Below, piece after piece: positions 1 through 8,743 of a stretch of DNA of 64,000 bases; the stretch's first letter is position 1, and the number at the start of each line of letters is the position of its first letter. This stretch comes from an uncultured Duncaniella sp. (GTDB lineage Bacteria > Bacteroidota > Bacteroidia > Bacteroidales > Muribaculaceae). The stretch is taken from contig CAJTJG010000007.1 in the NCBI GenBank assembly GCA_910576785.1, forward strand, positions 1-64,000, read 5' to 3'. The notes below the pieces were generated by a model, which was not told the origin of the DNA, made no database searches, and worked only from the letters and a program-made list of their open reading frames with translations. Made by a program: the position numbers and the translations under genes.

Positions 1-1
1 G

Positions 2-34
2 CCAGCAATAAGCATTCCGCTCACACTGAAATAG
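2..34 (+). CDS. possible 3' end of an upstream gene (partial)
   Basis: In the frame beginning at base 2 the last ten codons read PAISIPLTLK and end at TAG 32-34. A hairpin terminator starts five bases later, which is the main reason to suspect a gene end here. The fragment is far too short to name a family, and it could be non-coding. Confidence 0.25.
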   Translation, partial: PAISIPLTLK

Positions 35-38
35 TGCA

Positions 39-73
39 AGAGGCGGCCCCGAAAGCGGAGTCGCCTCTCTATT
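39..73 (+). terminator. hairpin terminator at window start
   Basis: AGAGGCG at 39-45 pairs with CGCCTCT at 62-68, with additional C-G pairs inside, and is followed by the A/T-rich TCTATTTTAG. It fits an intrinsic terminator for a gene entering from the left. Confidence 0.55.
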
Positions 74-145
74 TTAGAAGAGCCTTATGGCTAAGAAAAC
101 CTTTACCATGTTGGGCCGGCGTCCGTATTCACCGGCAAACATAGC

Positions 146-180
146 GTCTTTTTGTCCTTCTGTATCTTTCTGTATTTTGG
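146..180. repeat. dispersed gene-end repeat, copy A
   Basis: The stretch 149-173 (a TTTTTGTCC block followed by TTCTGTATCTTTCTGT) recurs with one mismatch, in inverted orientation, at about 20032-20056, and again in interrupted form at 20112-20152. This copy lies just past the stop of the leftward Crp-like gene. All three copies sit directly downstream of gene ends, so a role in termination or mRNA 3' ends is possible. Confidence 0.5.
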
Positions 181-204
181 CACAGCGCCATATGTGATAT
201 CGCG

Positions 205-897
205 TCAGTCAGGTGATTTGAGAAGCACGGAGCGGAGGTCGCGCCGCGACAGTACGTGGATCTCGTTGGCTGTGTATTCGATGAGACCGCGCTGTTTCAG
301 CGAGTCGAGTGCGGCTACGAGCGATGAACGCTGAACCCCGAAGAGAGTGTAGAGATCCCTCTGCCGGGCCGAGAGTACAATGTCGGTAGACCGGATCTGA
401 GTCAGTGCGATGATCCAGAACGCTATCCGTTCCTCAAGCGAGCCGGTGGTAAGTGCCAGCACACCGTCCACGGCTTTCTGGGCATTGGTGGAAAGGATGT
501 TGAGGTAATTGTACAGAAGGATCTCATCCGACTGCAGGAGTGTGATCAGCGCGTTTTTCTCGATCTGCATTATCGAGACGGTGTCGATGGCAGAGGCAGT
601 GCCCGGGTAGATGGTGTGGCGTCCGAAAAGAAAATCCGGCGATATCACATCCGGCGCCACGAGCGTCTGCGCTACACGGAAACGGTCTGCCGGATTGGAG
701 ATGGTGAGCCGCAGACTCCCTTTGAGCAGAAACTTTATGTGTGTGCATGGATCACCCGCCGAGAGCACCCTCTCGCCGGGAAGATATTTGAGAAAGGCAA
801 GCCGTGTGTTGCCCACTATTTCAGAGAGCCGCTCGTAACTGATGCCCTTGAAGAGGGGCAGCTCCATCAGACTCTCATACATGCTGTTTGATGCCAT
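205..897 (-). CDS. Crp/Fnr-family transcriptional regulator
   Basis: A 230-residue protein of the usual Crp/Fnr size. Residues about 15-130 form a cyclic-nucleotide-binding-type beta-roll, including LPGERVLSAGDP and FLLKGSLRL. A long helix follows, and a C-terminal winged helix-turn-helix lies at about 180-215 (RDLYTLFGVQRSSLVAALDS). No cysteine cluster of the Fnr Fe-S type is seen, so the ligand is unknown; many Bacteroidales members of this family have no identified effector. It lies 69 bp downstream of the BASS-type transporter gene on the same strand and may be co-transcribed with it. The first Met was taken; Met6 is an alternative. Confidence 0.85.
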   Translation of the reverse strand: MASNSMYESLMELPLFKGISYERLSEIVGNTRLAFLKYLPGERVLSAGDPCTHIKFLLKGSLRLTISNPADRFRVAQTLVAPDVISPDFLFGRHTIYPGTASAIDTVSIMQIEKNALITLLQSDEILLYNYLNILSTNAQKAVDGVLALTTGSLEERIAFWIIALTQIRSTDIVLSARQRDLYTLFGVQRSSLVAALDSLKQRGLIEYTANEIHVLSRRDLRSVLLKSPD

Positions 898-966
898 GAC
901 AACGGATCGTGTGAAAATTTTGTAATAAAGCTTAAAAGCTTGTATAGAAGTAACGCGTCCGGGGGC

Positions 967-1890
967 TCAAAAGTTCTTTCCCTGCGCGTCTCTTTTGGCC
1001 TTGAAGTAAAGCTGGGCGGAGTTGATGGTGTTCTGCCAAGCCACATAGGCCGCCGGCGCCACCGATGCTATGGGATGAAGATAGGTGAGAGCCATCCATA
1101 TGGCGAGCACGGTATTCTTCTGTCCGAGGCCCTGGGCACCGGCTATCTTGTCGCCGCAGGCTCGGCCTATGCGCCGGCCAATATAGAACTGCAGGCAACA
1201 CACGACGAGCGAGAGTCCGGCCAGAAGGAGCATCTCGGGGATCATGCCGGCCGGCTCGCTCATCACGAAGCTCACAGCACGGCCCACCACTATGAACAGC
1301 GACACAGCCCAGATGTAGAACGACAGCCCCTGCCTCGAGGCGATGGCTCCGTGCACCTTGGGCATGAACCGCAGCAGGGCGAATGCCGTGAAGAGCGGGA
1401 GTATGATGAGCGGCACCACATGGGTGGCTATCATGGTGACCGATTCGATGAACGTGAAGTGCGATCCGCTACCCATCATGGTGAAGAACACGGGCGCGAG
1501 TATAGCCACCGCAACGTTGGAAACTATGGAGAATGTAGCCAGCCGAGGCACGCTCCCGCCGAGCATTCCGGTGATGACCGGAGCGGCTGTGGCGGTGGGA
1601 CAGAACACGCATATGAAAGCTCCCTCGGCAATGTCGGCCCCGAGCGGCAGGCACATGAAATATACGGCGAGTCCACCGGCCACCTGCACGGCGAGCAGTC
1701 TGCCCGAAAGAGCCGTAAGGCGGAATTCCGACGGCCTCACCTTGCAGAATGTGATGAGGAGCATCACGAAGATGAGATAAGGGGCTATGAAGGATATCGC
1801 ATCGATGAAATTGTGGAACAATATCCCACCTAGCATCGCTATGGGGAGCATCCAGGGCTTGAGCCTCTGGCGGAGAACAGTCACATTCAT
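967..1890 (-). CDS. BASS-type (bile acid:sodium symporter family) transporter
   Basis: A 307-residue polytopic inner-membrane protein with about nine to ten hydrophobic segments. The pattern matches the bile acid:Na+ symporter/SBF-like family: the PTATAAPVITGMLGG stretch near residues 108-122 resembles the substrate/sodium site of the first repeat, and QGLGQKNTVLAIWMA near 253-267 the crossover motif of the second. The substrate cannot be read from sequence; family members carry bile salts, organic acids or pantothenate-like compounds. A Crp-like regulator follows 69 bp downstream on the same strand. The gene is divergent from the GH2 gene. Confidence 0.8.
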   Translation of the reverse strand: MNVTVLRQRLKPWMLPIAMLGGILFHNFIDAISFIAPYLIFVMLLITFCKVRPSEFRLTALSGRLLAVQVAGGLAVYFMCLPLGADIAEGAFICVFCPTATAAPVITGMLGGSVPRLATFSIVSNVAVAILAPVFFTMMGSGSHFTFIESVTMIATHVVPLIILPLFTAFALLRFMPKVHGAIASRQGLSFYIWAVSLFIVVGRAVSFVMSEPAGMIPEMLLLAGLSLVVCCLQFYIGRRIGRACGDKIAGAQGLGQKNTVLAIWMALTYLHPIASVAPAAYVAWQNTINSAQLYFKAKRDAQGKNF

Positions 1891-2041
1891 TTCTTTTTAG
1901 CGGCGTGTATCGTAACAAATGTTTCATATGAGCATATCATTTGTTAATCTACACATTTTTAAACAACATATTAAGTGGTTCCGCGGAGGGATACACTTTT
2001 TATTGGCGTGCAAAGGTACATAAAAATTCGTTTTTTTTCGC

Positions 2042-2049
2042 TAACTTTG
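2042..2049 (+). promoter_or_regulatory. Bacteroidota -7 element for the GH2 operon
   Basis: TAACTTTG matches the TAnnTTTG consensus and lies 35 bp before the chosen GH2 start. No clear -33 TTTG is visible at the usual spacing. Confidence 0.55.
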
Positions 2050-2084
2050 TAGCATTGTCAAACCAAAAAACACAGGCTCATATC

Positions 2085-4871
2085 ATGGCAAACTCCTGTC
2101 GCCATATTTTACTGTCGGCGGCTCTCGCCACGACTTTCCTTGCGAATGCATTCAACTCCACCATCGATCTCTCCGGGCGGTGGGGATTTTCGACCTCCCC
2201 GGGGGTTGTCACGGATTCGGTCTCGCTTCCGGGCACTATGGACACCAACGGGAAGGGTGATCCGAACACCAATCATGGAGAGACAACGCAACTGTCGCGC
2301 AAAGTGACGTATGCCGGGCCGGCATACTATACACGTCATGTGGATATACCGCGCGACTGGAAGGGGAGGCACATCACCCTGCAGCTGGAACGCACCCGTC
2401 CGTCCACACTCTGGGTTGACGGTAAGGAGATCGGCTCGGTGGACTATCTATCCACTCCCCATTTTTATGACCTGACAGATATTCTCACCCCGGGACGTCA
2501 TGAGATAAGGGTGCTTGTGGACAATGGCGACCGTATGCCGGCCGAGATCAAGACAAGCTCGCATGCGGCCACCGAGGCTACTCAGACCAATTGGAACGGC
2601 ATCCTTGGCAAGATCGATCTCCAGGCCCGCGACAAGCTGCACATTGCCGACATGCAGGCCTATCCCGACGCGGCTGCCCGGAAGGTCAGGGTGAAGGTGC
2701 GCCTGTCCTCCGACAAGGGTATCAACGGGCGATCGCTCGTGTTGCGTGTGGGTGACAGGCCGGGCACGAATCTGAGCCTGCGTAACGGCACCTCGGTTTA
2801 CGAGGCCGAGCTCGCCCTCGGCGACACAGCGAGGGTGTGGAGTGAGCATGATCCGTACCGCCATACGCTCACCGCTTGCATAAGCGGCATTGATACGGTA
2901 GCTGCCAAGGTCGGACTCCGCGACATAGGCCGCCGCGACCGGCAGTTCTATGTCAATGACACGCTGACGTTCCTGCGTGGCCGTCATGACGCCTGCGTGT
3001 TCCCACTTACAGGATATGCACCGATGGATGTGGACTCATGGCGCCGGTATTTCAGGACCATCAAGGAGTATGGTCTCAACCATGTTAGATTCCACTCATG
3101 GTGCCCGCCGGAAGCATGTTTTGAGGCAGCCGACATAGAGGGTATCTACCTTCAGCCCGAACTCCCGATATGGGGATCGTTTGATGAGGCCAACAAGCCG
3201 CTGATGGACTTCCTTCTGGCTGACGGCGAGGCCATACACCGCATGTACAGCAGCCATCCGTCGTTTGTGCTCTTCGCTCTTGGGAATGAGCTGTGGGGTG
3301 AGGTACCGGTCATGGAGAAATTCGTGTCCCGCTTCCGGGCTATGGAGCCGCGCCATCTCTACACTTATGGCTCAAACGGCTATCTGGGGTGGAAAGGCTA
3401 TATACCGGGCCAGGACTTCATGGTGACATGCCGTGTGGGTGGAGGCGACGGCTATTCAGCACATGCGCGAGCCTCGTTCTCATTCGCCGATGCCGACGAA
3501 GGGGGTATACTCAACAACACATATCCCAATACCGAGCGCAACTTCGAGGAGGCTGTGCTCCTCTCGCCGGAGCCGGTGATAGGCCACGAGACGGGGCAGT
3601 ATCAGATCTATCCCGACTATGATGAGATGAAAAAATACACCGGTGTGCTCGAGCCGCGCAACTTCGAAGTGTTCCGCAGCAGGCTCGCCGATGCCAACAT
3701 GCTCGGGCAGGCAAAAGACTTTTTCCTTGCTTCCGGACTATGGGCCGCCGACCTCTATAAAGCGGACATGGAGATGAACCTGCGCACTCCCTCGATGGGA
3801 GGTTTCCAGCTGCTCGATCTACAGGACTATCCCGGTCAGGGCACCGCTCTGGTAGGAGTGCTTGATGCTTTCATGGACAGCAAGGGTCTCATCACCCCTG
3901 AACGTTGGCGCGAGTCGTGCGACAAGATTGTGGCTCTTGCCGAATTTCCGGGCTATACGCTCAGTGGCGGCGACATGTTCACCCCGCGCATATCCGTAGC
4001 CAACTATTCCGGTCATGATCTTGCCGGCGATTCGGTGAACGTCTCTCTGCTGGTAGGGGGCACTCCTGTGGCTGCGCGGACATTTGCCATCCCTGCCGGA
4101 CAGGGCTATGTGGCTGTCGACTCCATGACTGTCCGTATGCCTGATAACGGTAGTGCCCTCACCGCACGTCTCGAACTGGAGATACCCTCCAGAGGGGTGA
4201 GGAACTCCTATCCGCTGTGGATATACCCCTCGGACCGCACTGTCGCTCCCGCTTCCGGTGTAAAGATATCGTCGAAGTGGGATGATGAGGCTCGGGCCCA
4301 TCTGCGCGGCGGAGGCACACTTGTGCTCGCACCTTCGCGCGAGATTGTGGACAGCACCACAGTGGGCGGTCTCTTTCAGACCGACTATTGGAACTACCGC
4401 ATGTTCAAGACCATCAGCGAGAATGCCGGCAAGCCGGTATCGCCAGGCACACTCGGCATCCTCACCGATCCTGCGCATGCCGCGCTCTCGCAGTTCCCCA
4501 CGGAGATCCACACCGGATGGCAGTGGTATCCCATAGTGAAGAACAGCTATCCTCTCATACTCGACCGTCTCAACGGGATTGACTATCGCCCGGTGGTGCA
4601 GGTGATCGACAATATCGAACGCAACCATCGCCTCGGACTCGTAATGGAGTTTGAGGTAGAGGGTGGCAGACTGCTCCTCGTCATGGCTGATATTGACGCT
4701 GTGAAGGCGTATCCCGAGGGGGAACAGTTTGTGAAGTCGTTGGTGGACTATGCCGGGTCGGAAAAATTCCGTCCGAGGGTCAGACTTACTGCCGCCGAAC
4801 TGACATCTCTTCTCACCGTGCCCGTCAAGGGGACAGACATCTCTACATTGCGTAACATATCCTACGACTGA
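2085..4871 (+). CDS. glycoside hydrolase family 2 enzyme
   Basis: A 928-residue exported enzyme. The frame is open from 1941, but ATG 2085 is preferred because it gives a clean signal peptide (ILLSAALATTFLANAF) and follows the -7 element at 2042. Domain order fits GH2: N-terminal jelly-roll sandwich (about 30-200), immunoglobulin-like domain, then a TIM barrel from about 300 with RFHSWCPPEACFEAAD. ALGNELWG places the acid/base Glu402 after Asn401, and IGHETGQYQ places a candidate nucleophile at Glu502. The specificity (beta-galactosidase, glucuronidase or other) is not decidable. It heads a run with the small 161-residue gene (2 bp gap) and GH3, suggesting joint glycan breakdown in the periplasm. 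Confidence 0.85.
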   Translation: MANSCRHILLSAALATTFLANAFNSTIDLSGRWGFSTSPGVVTDSVSLPGTMDTNGKGDPNTNHGETTQLSRKVTYAGPAYYTRHVDIPRDWKGRHITLQLERTRPSTLWVDGKEIGSVDYLSTPHFYDLTDILTPGRHEIRVLVDNGDRMPAEIKTSSHAATEATQTNWNGILGKIDLQARDKLHIADMQAYPDAAARKVRVKVRLSSDKGINGRSLVLRVGDRPGTNLSLRNGTSVYEAELALGDTARVWSEHDPYRHTLTACISGIDTVAAKVGLRDIGRRDRQFYVNDTLTFLRGRHDACVFPLTGYAPMDVDSWRRYFRTIKEYGLNHVRFHSWCPPEACFEAADIEGIYLQPELPIWGSFDEANKPLMDFLLADGEAIHRMYSSHPSFVLFALGNELWGEVPVMEKFVSRFRAMEPRHLYTYGSNGYLGWKGYIPGQDFMVTCRVGGGDGYSAHARASFSFADADEGGILNNTYPNTERNFEEAVLLSPEPVIGHETGQYQIYPDYDEMKKYTGVLEPRNFEVFRSRLADANMLGQAKDFFLASGLWAADLYKADMEMNLRTPSMGGFQLLDLQDYPGQGTALVGVLDAFMDSKGLITPERWRESCDKIVALAEFPGYTLSGGDMFTPRISVANYSGHDLAGDSVNVSLLVGGTPVAARTFAIPAGQGYVAVDSMTVRMPDNGSALTARLELEIPSRGVRNSYPLWIYPSDRTVAPASGVKISSKWDDEARAHLRGGGTLVLAPSREIVDSTTVGGLFQTDYWNYRMFKTISENAGKPVSPGTLGILTDPAHAALSQFPTEIHTGWQWYPIVKNSYPLILDRLNGIDYRPVVQVIDNIERNHRLGLVMEFEVEGGRLLLVMADIDAVKAYPEGEQFVKSLVDYAGSEKFRPRVRLTAAELTSLLTVPVKGTDISTLRNISYD

Positions 4872-4873
4872 TC

Positions 4874-5359
4874 ATGGCTGACAATTATCTTGAGAGAAAA
4901 ATGGAGGAATACCGTTCCGGCCGTCTCCAGGCCGGTTCGCGTCATGCATCCGCAAGGGCCGCGCACGGCGGACTGACGCTGGAGTATCATGATATCAATC
5001 TTCTCGTAGTGGCCCCTGTGATTACTGAAACGGTGGACAGTCTCGTGGCCCAGGGGGTGAAGGCCGGATGCCGGGTGGCTTTGCTGTCCGACGACCGTAA
5101 GGGTGGGACAGCCCTCGCACAGCGGGCAGGGACCCGTTTCTATCCCGGCTTACCGCTAAGCAAGGTGACTGACGATATTTTGGGCCGATGGGGGAGCCTT
5201 GATGTGATTCTCCACACGGAGGATATTCCGGACATTGCAGAGATGTCGCCACGCATCATACGCCTGGCTGATCATGACGCGCCGGCACATGTCGTGGCCC
5301 GCTACTATCTCTTTCTCGCACACCCTGACAATGAATTTCTTACAAACCTACCTACATAA
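4874..5359 (+). CDS. small Rossmann-like protein, degenerate SDR-type
   Basis: A 161-residue cytoplasmic protein, no signal peptide. The N-terminus (MADNYLERKMEEYRSGRL) resembles leaders I recall in some Bacteroidales short-chain dehydrogenase-like proteins. The rest has an alternating beta/alpha pattern (NLLVVAP, CRVALLSDD, RFYPGLPLS, WGSLDVILHTED) that can be laid over an SDR core. The glycine-rich dinucleotide motif (expected TGxxxGIG) is replaced by APVITETV, and no YxxxK catalytic pair is present, so it is unlikely to be an active dehydrogenase. It sits between GH2 and GH3; its stop overlaps the GH3 start (TAATG), implying translational coupling. Function unknown. Confidence 0.6.
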   Translation: MADNYLERKMEEYRSGRLQAGSRHASARAAHGGLTLEYHDINLLVVAPVITETVDSLVAQGVKAGCRVALLSDDRKGGTALAQRAGTRFYPGLPLSKVTDDILGRWGSLDVILHTEDIPDIAEMSPRIIRLADHDAPAHVVARYYLFLAHPDNEFLTNLPT

Positions 5360-7524
5360 TGCCATCCAAAAAACTCCTCGCCGCCATAACCGCGGTAATG
5401 ATAGCGGGATCGGCCACTGCCGCCGCTGACCATCCGTTTCAGGACACGACTCTCACGGATGCCAAAAGGATTGACAATCTCATGTCGCTCCTCACTCTCG
5501 ACGAGAAAATCTCGCTCCTGTCCACCGATCTCGGGGTGCCCCGCCTCGGCATTCCCCACTGCCATCAGGTGGAGGGGCTACACGGCCTGTCGCTGAGCGG
5601 ACCGGGCAAGGAGAAGGATGACTTCATACCCACCACCATTTTCCCGCAGGCATATGGTCTCGGGGAGACATGGGATCCTGACCTGATAAGACGCATAGCC
5701 TCACACGTGGCTGACGAGGCCAGATACTATTCGCAGAAGGACTCCGCGGCCCATGGCATACTCGTGATGCGTGCGCCCAACGCGGATCTTGCACGCGATC
5801 CCCGTTGGGGACGCACCGAGGAGTCGTTTGGCGAGGATCCGTATCTCACCGCCCGTCTCACCGTGGCCAAGATAAAGGGCCTGCAGGGCGATGATCCGCG
5901 TTACTGGAAGACTGCGGCCCTCATGAAGCATTTCCTTGCCAACAGCAATGAGTTCGGACGCGACAGCACGTCGTCCGACTTTGACAGCCGCCTGTTCCGT
6001 GAATATTACGCCTATCCTTTCTACAAGGGTATAACCGAGGGTGGATCGCGGGCGTTCATGGCTGCCTACAACAGTTGGAACGGCATTCCCATGGCCATCC
6101 ATCCGTGTCTTGACAGCATAACCCGCCGTGAATGGGGCAATGACGGCATCATCTGCACTGACGGCGGGGCGCTCGGGCTTCTCATCACCTCCCACAAGAG
6201 TTTCCCTACACGAGCCGAAGGGGCTGCGGCAGTGGTCAAGGCCACCACGGGACAGTTCCTTGACCGTTATGCCGACGAGATCAGGGAGGCGCTTGCCAAA
6301 GGATTGGTCACTGAGGCAGAGATCGAGCGGGCCATACGCGGCAATCTCCTCGTGGCGTTGCGCCTCGGTCTGCTTGATGGTCCTGAGTCAGCATGTCCGT
6401 ACCTCAGCATCGGCCGCGACTCCACGGCTACACCGCCATATCTCACTAATGCCGCCTCGGCACTTTCGCGCGAGGCAGTGGCGAAGTCGGTGGTGCTTAT
6501 GAAGAATGCTGAGCGTCCCGATGGTACGACTCTCCTGCCGCTTGACCGTGACAAAGTGAGGAAGATAGCTGTGATAGGGCCGTATGCCGACAAGATAGTG
6601 CAGGACTGGTACAGCGGCAAGCCCCCCTACGAGGTGACGATACTCGACGGCATAAGGTCGGCGGTAAAGGATAACGGTGTGGAGGTGCTCTACGCTCCCG
6701 ACAGCCGCATGGACCGTGCGGTGGAACTGGCCCGCGAGGCTGACGTGGCTGTGATATGCACAGGCAATCACCCCTTCGGCACCCGCCGGGACTGGTTCTT
6801 CTGTCCGGTGCCCTCCGATGGCCGCGAGGCTGTGGACAGACTTTCCCTACAGCTCCCCGATGAGGATATGGTGAGGCAGATCTACGCCGCCAACCCCAAC
6901 ACGGTGCTTGTGCTCGTGAGCAGTTTCCCCTATGCCATCAACTGGAGCGCGGAGCACATTCCGTCCATTCTCCATGTGACCCACTGTGCCCAGGAGCAGG
7001 GCAACGGAGTGGCCGACGTTTTGTTCGGCGACTATAATCCTGCCGGCCGCACCACCCAGACTTGGGTGAGCGATATCATGGATCTGCCCCCGATGCTCGA
7101 CTACGACATCACGGCCGGCCGCACCTACATGTATGCCAAGGCCGAGCCGCTCTTCCCGTTCGGCCATGGACTCAGCTACACCACGTTTGACTACTCCGAT
7201 CTTTCCATCGGCCGTGACGGCGATAACCTCAATGTTGCCTTTACACTCACCAACATCGGCGAGCGAGATGGTGAGGAGGTGGTGCAGCTTTACCTATCGC
7301 TTGACGACAGGACGGCCGATACGGCTCCCCGTCTGAAGGAGTTCTCGCGTCTCCCGCTCAAGGCCGGCGAGGATGTGAGGGTGAGCTTTGCCATACCTCT
7401 CAGTGAGGCCGGCCATTGGGATGAGGAGGCGCATGGATATGCGATACCCGAAGGGACCAAGGCACATGTGGCTGTGGGATCTTCATCGAAGGATATACGC
7501 CTTGCGGGTGATGTGAAGCTATGA
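5359..7524 (+). CDS. glycoside hydrolase family 3 enzyme (beta-glucosidase/beta-xylosidase type)
   Basis: A 721-residue secreted enzyme with a signal peptide ending near TATAAAD. The GH3 N-terminal barrel carries DPRWGRTEESFGEDP, KHFLANSNE and ICTDGG, the last placing the nucleophile at Asp268. The GH3 C-terminal alpha/beta sandwich follows (about 370-590), then a fibronectin-III-like domain (about 610-710) with GEEVVQLYL. Length and layout fit bacterial exo-acting GH3 enzymes that remove terminal beta-glucose or beta-xylose. The start overlaps the preceding stop by one base. With GH2 upstream it probably finishes oligosaccharides from a plant polysaccharide; no SusC/D pair is adjacent. Confidence 0.88.
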   Translation: MPSKKLLAAITAVMIAGSATAAADHPFQDTTLTDAKRIDNLMSLLTLDEKISLLSTDLGVPRLGIPHCHQVEGLHGLSLSGPGKEKDDFIPTTIFPQAYGLGETWDPDLIRRIASHVADEARYYSQKDSAAHGILVMRAPNADLARDPRWGRTEESFGEDPYLTARLTVAKIKGLQGDDPRYWKTAALMKHFLANSNEFGRDSTSSDFDSRLFREYYAYPFYKGITEGGSRAFMAAYNSWNGIPMAIHPCLDSITRREWGNDGIICTDGGALGLLITSHKSFPTRAEGAAAVVKATTGQFLDRYADEIREALAKGLVTEAEIERAIRGNLLVALRLGLLDGPESACPYLSIGRDSTATPPYLTNAASALSREAVAKSVVLMKNAERPDGTTLLPLDRDKVRKIAVIGPYADKIVQDWYSGKPPYEVTILDGIRSAVKDNGVEVLYAPDSRMDRAVELAREADVAVICTGNHPFGTRRDWFFCPVPSDGREAVDRLSLQLPDEDMVRQIYAANPNTVLVLVSSFPYAINWSAEHIPSILHVTHCAQEQGNGVADVLFGDYNPAGRTTQTWVSDIMDLPPMLDYDITAGRTYMYAKAEPLFPFGHGLSYTTFDYSDLSIGRDGDNLNVAFTLTNIGERDGEEVVQLYLSLDDRTADTAPRLKEFSRLPLKAGEDVRVSFAIPLSEAGHWDEEAHGYAIPEGTKAHVAVGSSSKDIRLAGDVKL

Positions 7525-7563
7525 AAAAGCTGCGATAATGTCGCATCTATGGTGGAAAAGTAG

Positions 7564-7571
7564 TAACTTTG
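7564..7571 (+). promoter_or_regulatory. -7 element for ychF
   Basis: TAACTTTG matches TAnnTTTG and lies 30 bp upstream of the ychF start, in the 76-bp gap after GH3. The -33 part is not obvious. Confidence 0.5.
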
Positions 7572-7600
7572 CATAAAAATATCAATCAGAATCATATAAC

Positions 7601-8701
7601 ATGGCACTCCAATGCGGCATAGTAGGACTCCCCAACGTGGGCAAGTCCACCCTTTTCAACTGTCTCTCCAACGCTAAGGCCCAGTCGGCCAACTTCCCGT
7701 TCTGCACCATCGAGCCCAATGTGGGTGTGATCACGGTGCCCGACGACCGTCTCAACAAGCTTGTGGAGATGTGTAATCCCCGTTCGGTAGTCCCGGCCAC
7801 GGTGGAGATCGTCGACATTGCCGGCCTCGTCCAGGGCGCCAGCAAGGGTGAGGGACTTGGCAATAAGTTTCTGGCGAATATCCGTGAGACTGACGCCATA
7901 CTCCATGTGTTACGCTGTTTCGATGACGACAACGTCACACATGTGCACAATACGGTCGATCCTGTGCGCGACAAGGAGATAATAGACTACGAGCTCCAGA
8001 TCAAGGATCTCGAGACCGTGGAGGCCCGTCTGGCCAAGACCCAGAAGCAGGCGGCCACAGGCGACAAGGTGGCCAAGATGCAGGCCGATGTGTTGACACG
8101 TTTCCGCGATGCCCTCCAGCAGGGACTCCCGGCTCGCACCGTGGAGCTCGAGACTCCCGATGAGCAGAAATTCGCACGCGAGCTCTTCCTGCTCACATCC
8201 AAGCCTGTGATGTACGTATGCAATGTTGACGACGCATCGGCTGTGGATGGCAACAAATATGTCGAGGCTGTGCGCGAGGCCATCAAGGACGAAAATGCGC
8301 AGCTGCTCATTGTGGCGGCTCAGACCGAGAGCGAGATCGCCGAGCTCGACACATGGGAGGAGCGTCAGGAGTTCCTTGCCGAGATAGGTCTGACGGAGTC
8401 GGGTGTGGCACGTCTGATACGTGCTGCCTATGCCCTGCTCAACCTCAAGACATTCTTCACCGCCGGAGCCGACGAGGTAAGGGCATGGACATTTATCGAC
8501 GGCAGCAAGGCCCCGCGCTGCGCAGGTGTCATCCACACCGATTTCGAGAAGGGCTTCATACGTGCCGAGGTGATAAAGTATGACGACTACGTGTCGCTCG
8601 GCAGCGAGAGCGCCGTCCGCGACGCCGGCAAGATGGCTATCGAAGGTAAAAACTATGTGGTGCAGGACGGCGACATCATGTACTTCCTCTTCAACGTCTG
8701 A
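7601..8701 (+). CDS. ychF: YchF/OLA1-type ATPase
   Basis: A 366-residue P-loop protein matching the very conserved YchF length. Walker A is GLPNVGKST at residues 9-17, followed by PFCTIEPNVG (switch I) and DIAGLVQGASKGEGLGNKFL (G3 and switch II). CNVDD takes the place of the canonical NKxD, as expected for this ATP-preferring Obg subfamily. A coiled-coil insert (about 130-170) and a C-terminal TGS domain (about 280-366, ending GDIMYFLFNV) complete the family layout. YchF associates with the ribosome and affects translation and oxidative stress. It has its own promoter and is flanked by unrelated hydrolase genes. Confidence 0.95.
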   Translation: MALQCGIVGLPNVGKSTLFNCLSNAKAQSANFPFCTIEPNVGVITVPDDRLNKLVEMCNPRSVVPATVEIVDIAGLVQGASKGEGLGNKFLANIRETDAILHVLRCFDDDNVTHVHNTVDPVRDKEIIDYELQIKDLETVEARLAKTQKQAATGDKVAKMQADVLTRFRDALQQGLPARTVELETPDEQKFARELFLLTSKPVMYVCNVDDASAVDGNKYVEAVREAIKDENAQLLIVAAQTESEIAELDTWEERQEFLAEIGLTESGVARLIRAAYALLNLKTFFTAGADEVRAWTFIDGSKAPRCAGVIHTDFEKGFIRAEVIKYDDYVSLGSESAVRDAGKMAIEGKNYVVQDGDIMYFLFNV

Positions 8702-8743
8702 CGATAGCCCGGACACACATACATAATACACATATCACCTGCC

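Noticed and set aside
940..1833. 297-residue open frame on the plus strand opposite the BASS-type gene
   Set aside because: It is composed largely of His, Glu, Arg and Gly runs with no fold, and it mirrors the codon bias of a clear membrane protein on the other strand.
3819..4628. 269-residue minus-strand frame inside GH2
   Set aside because: Shadow frame; the GH2 product is continuous through this region.
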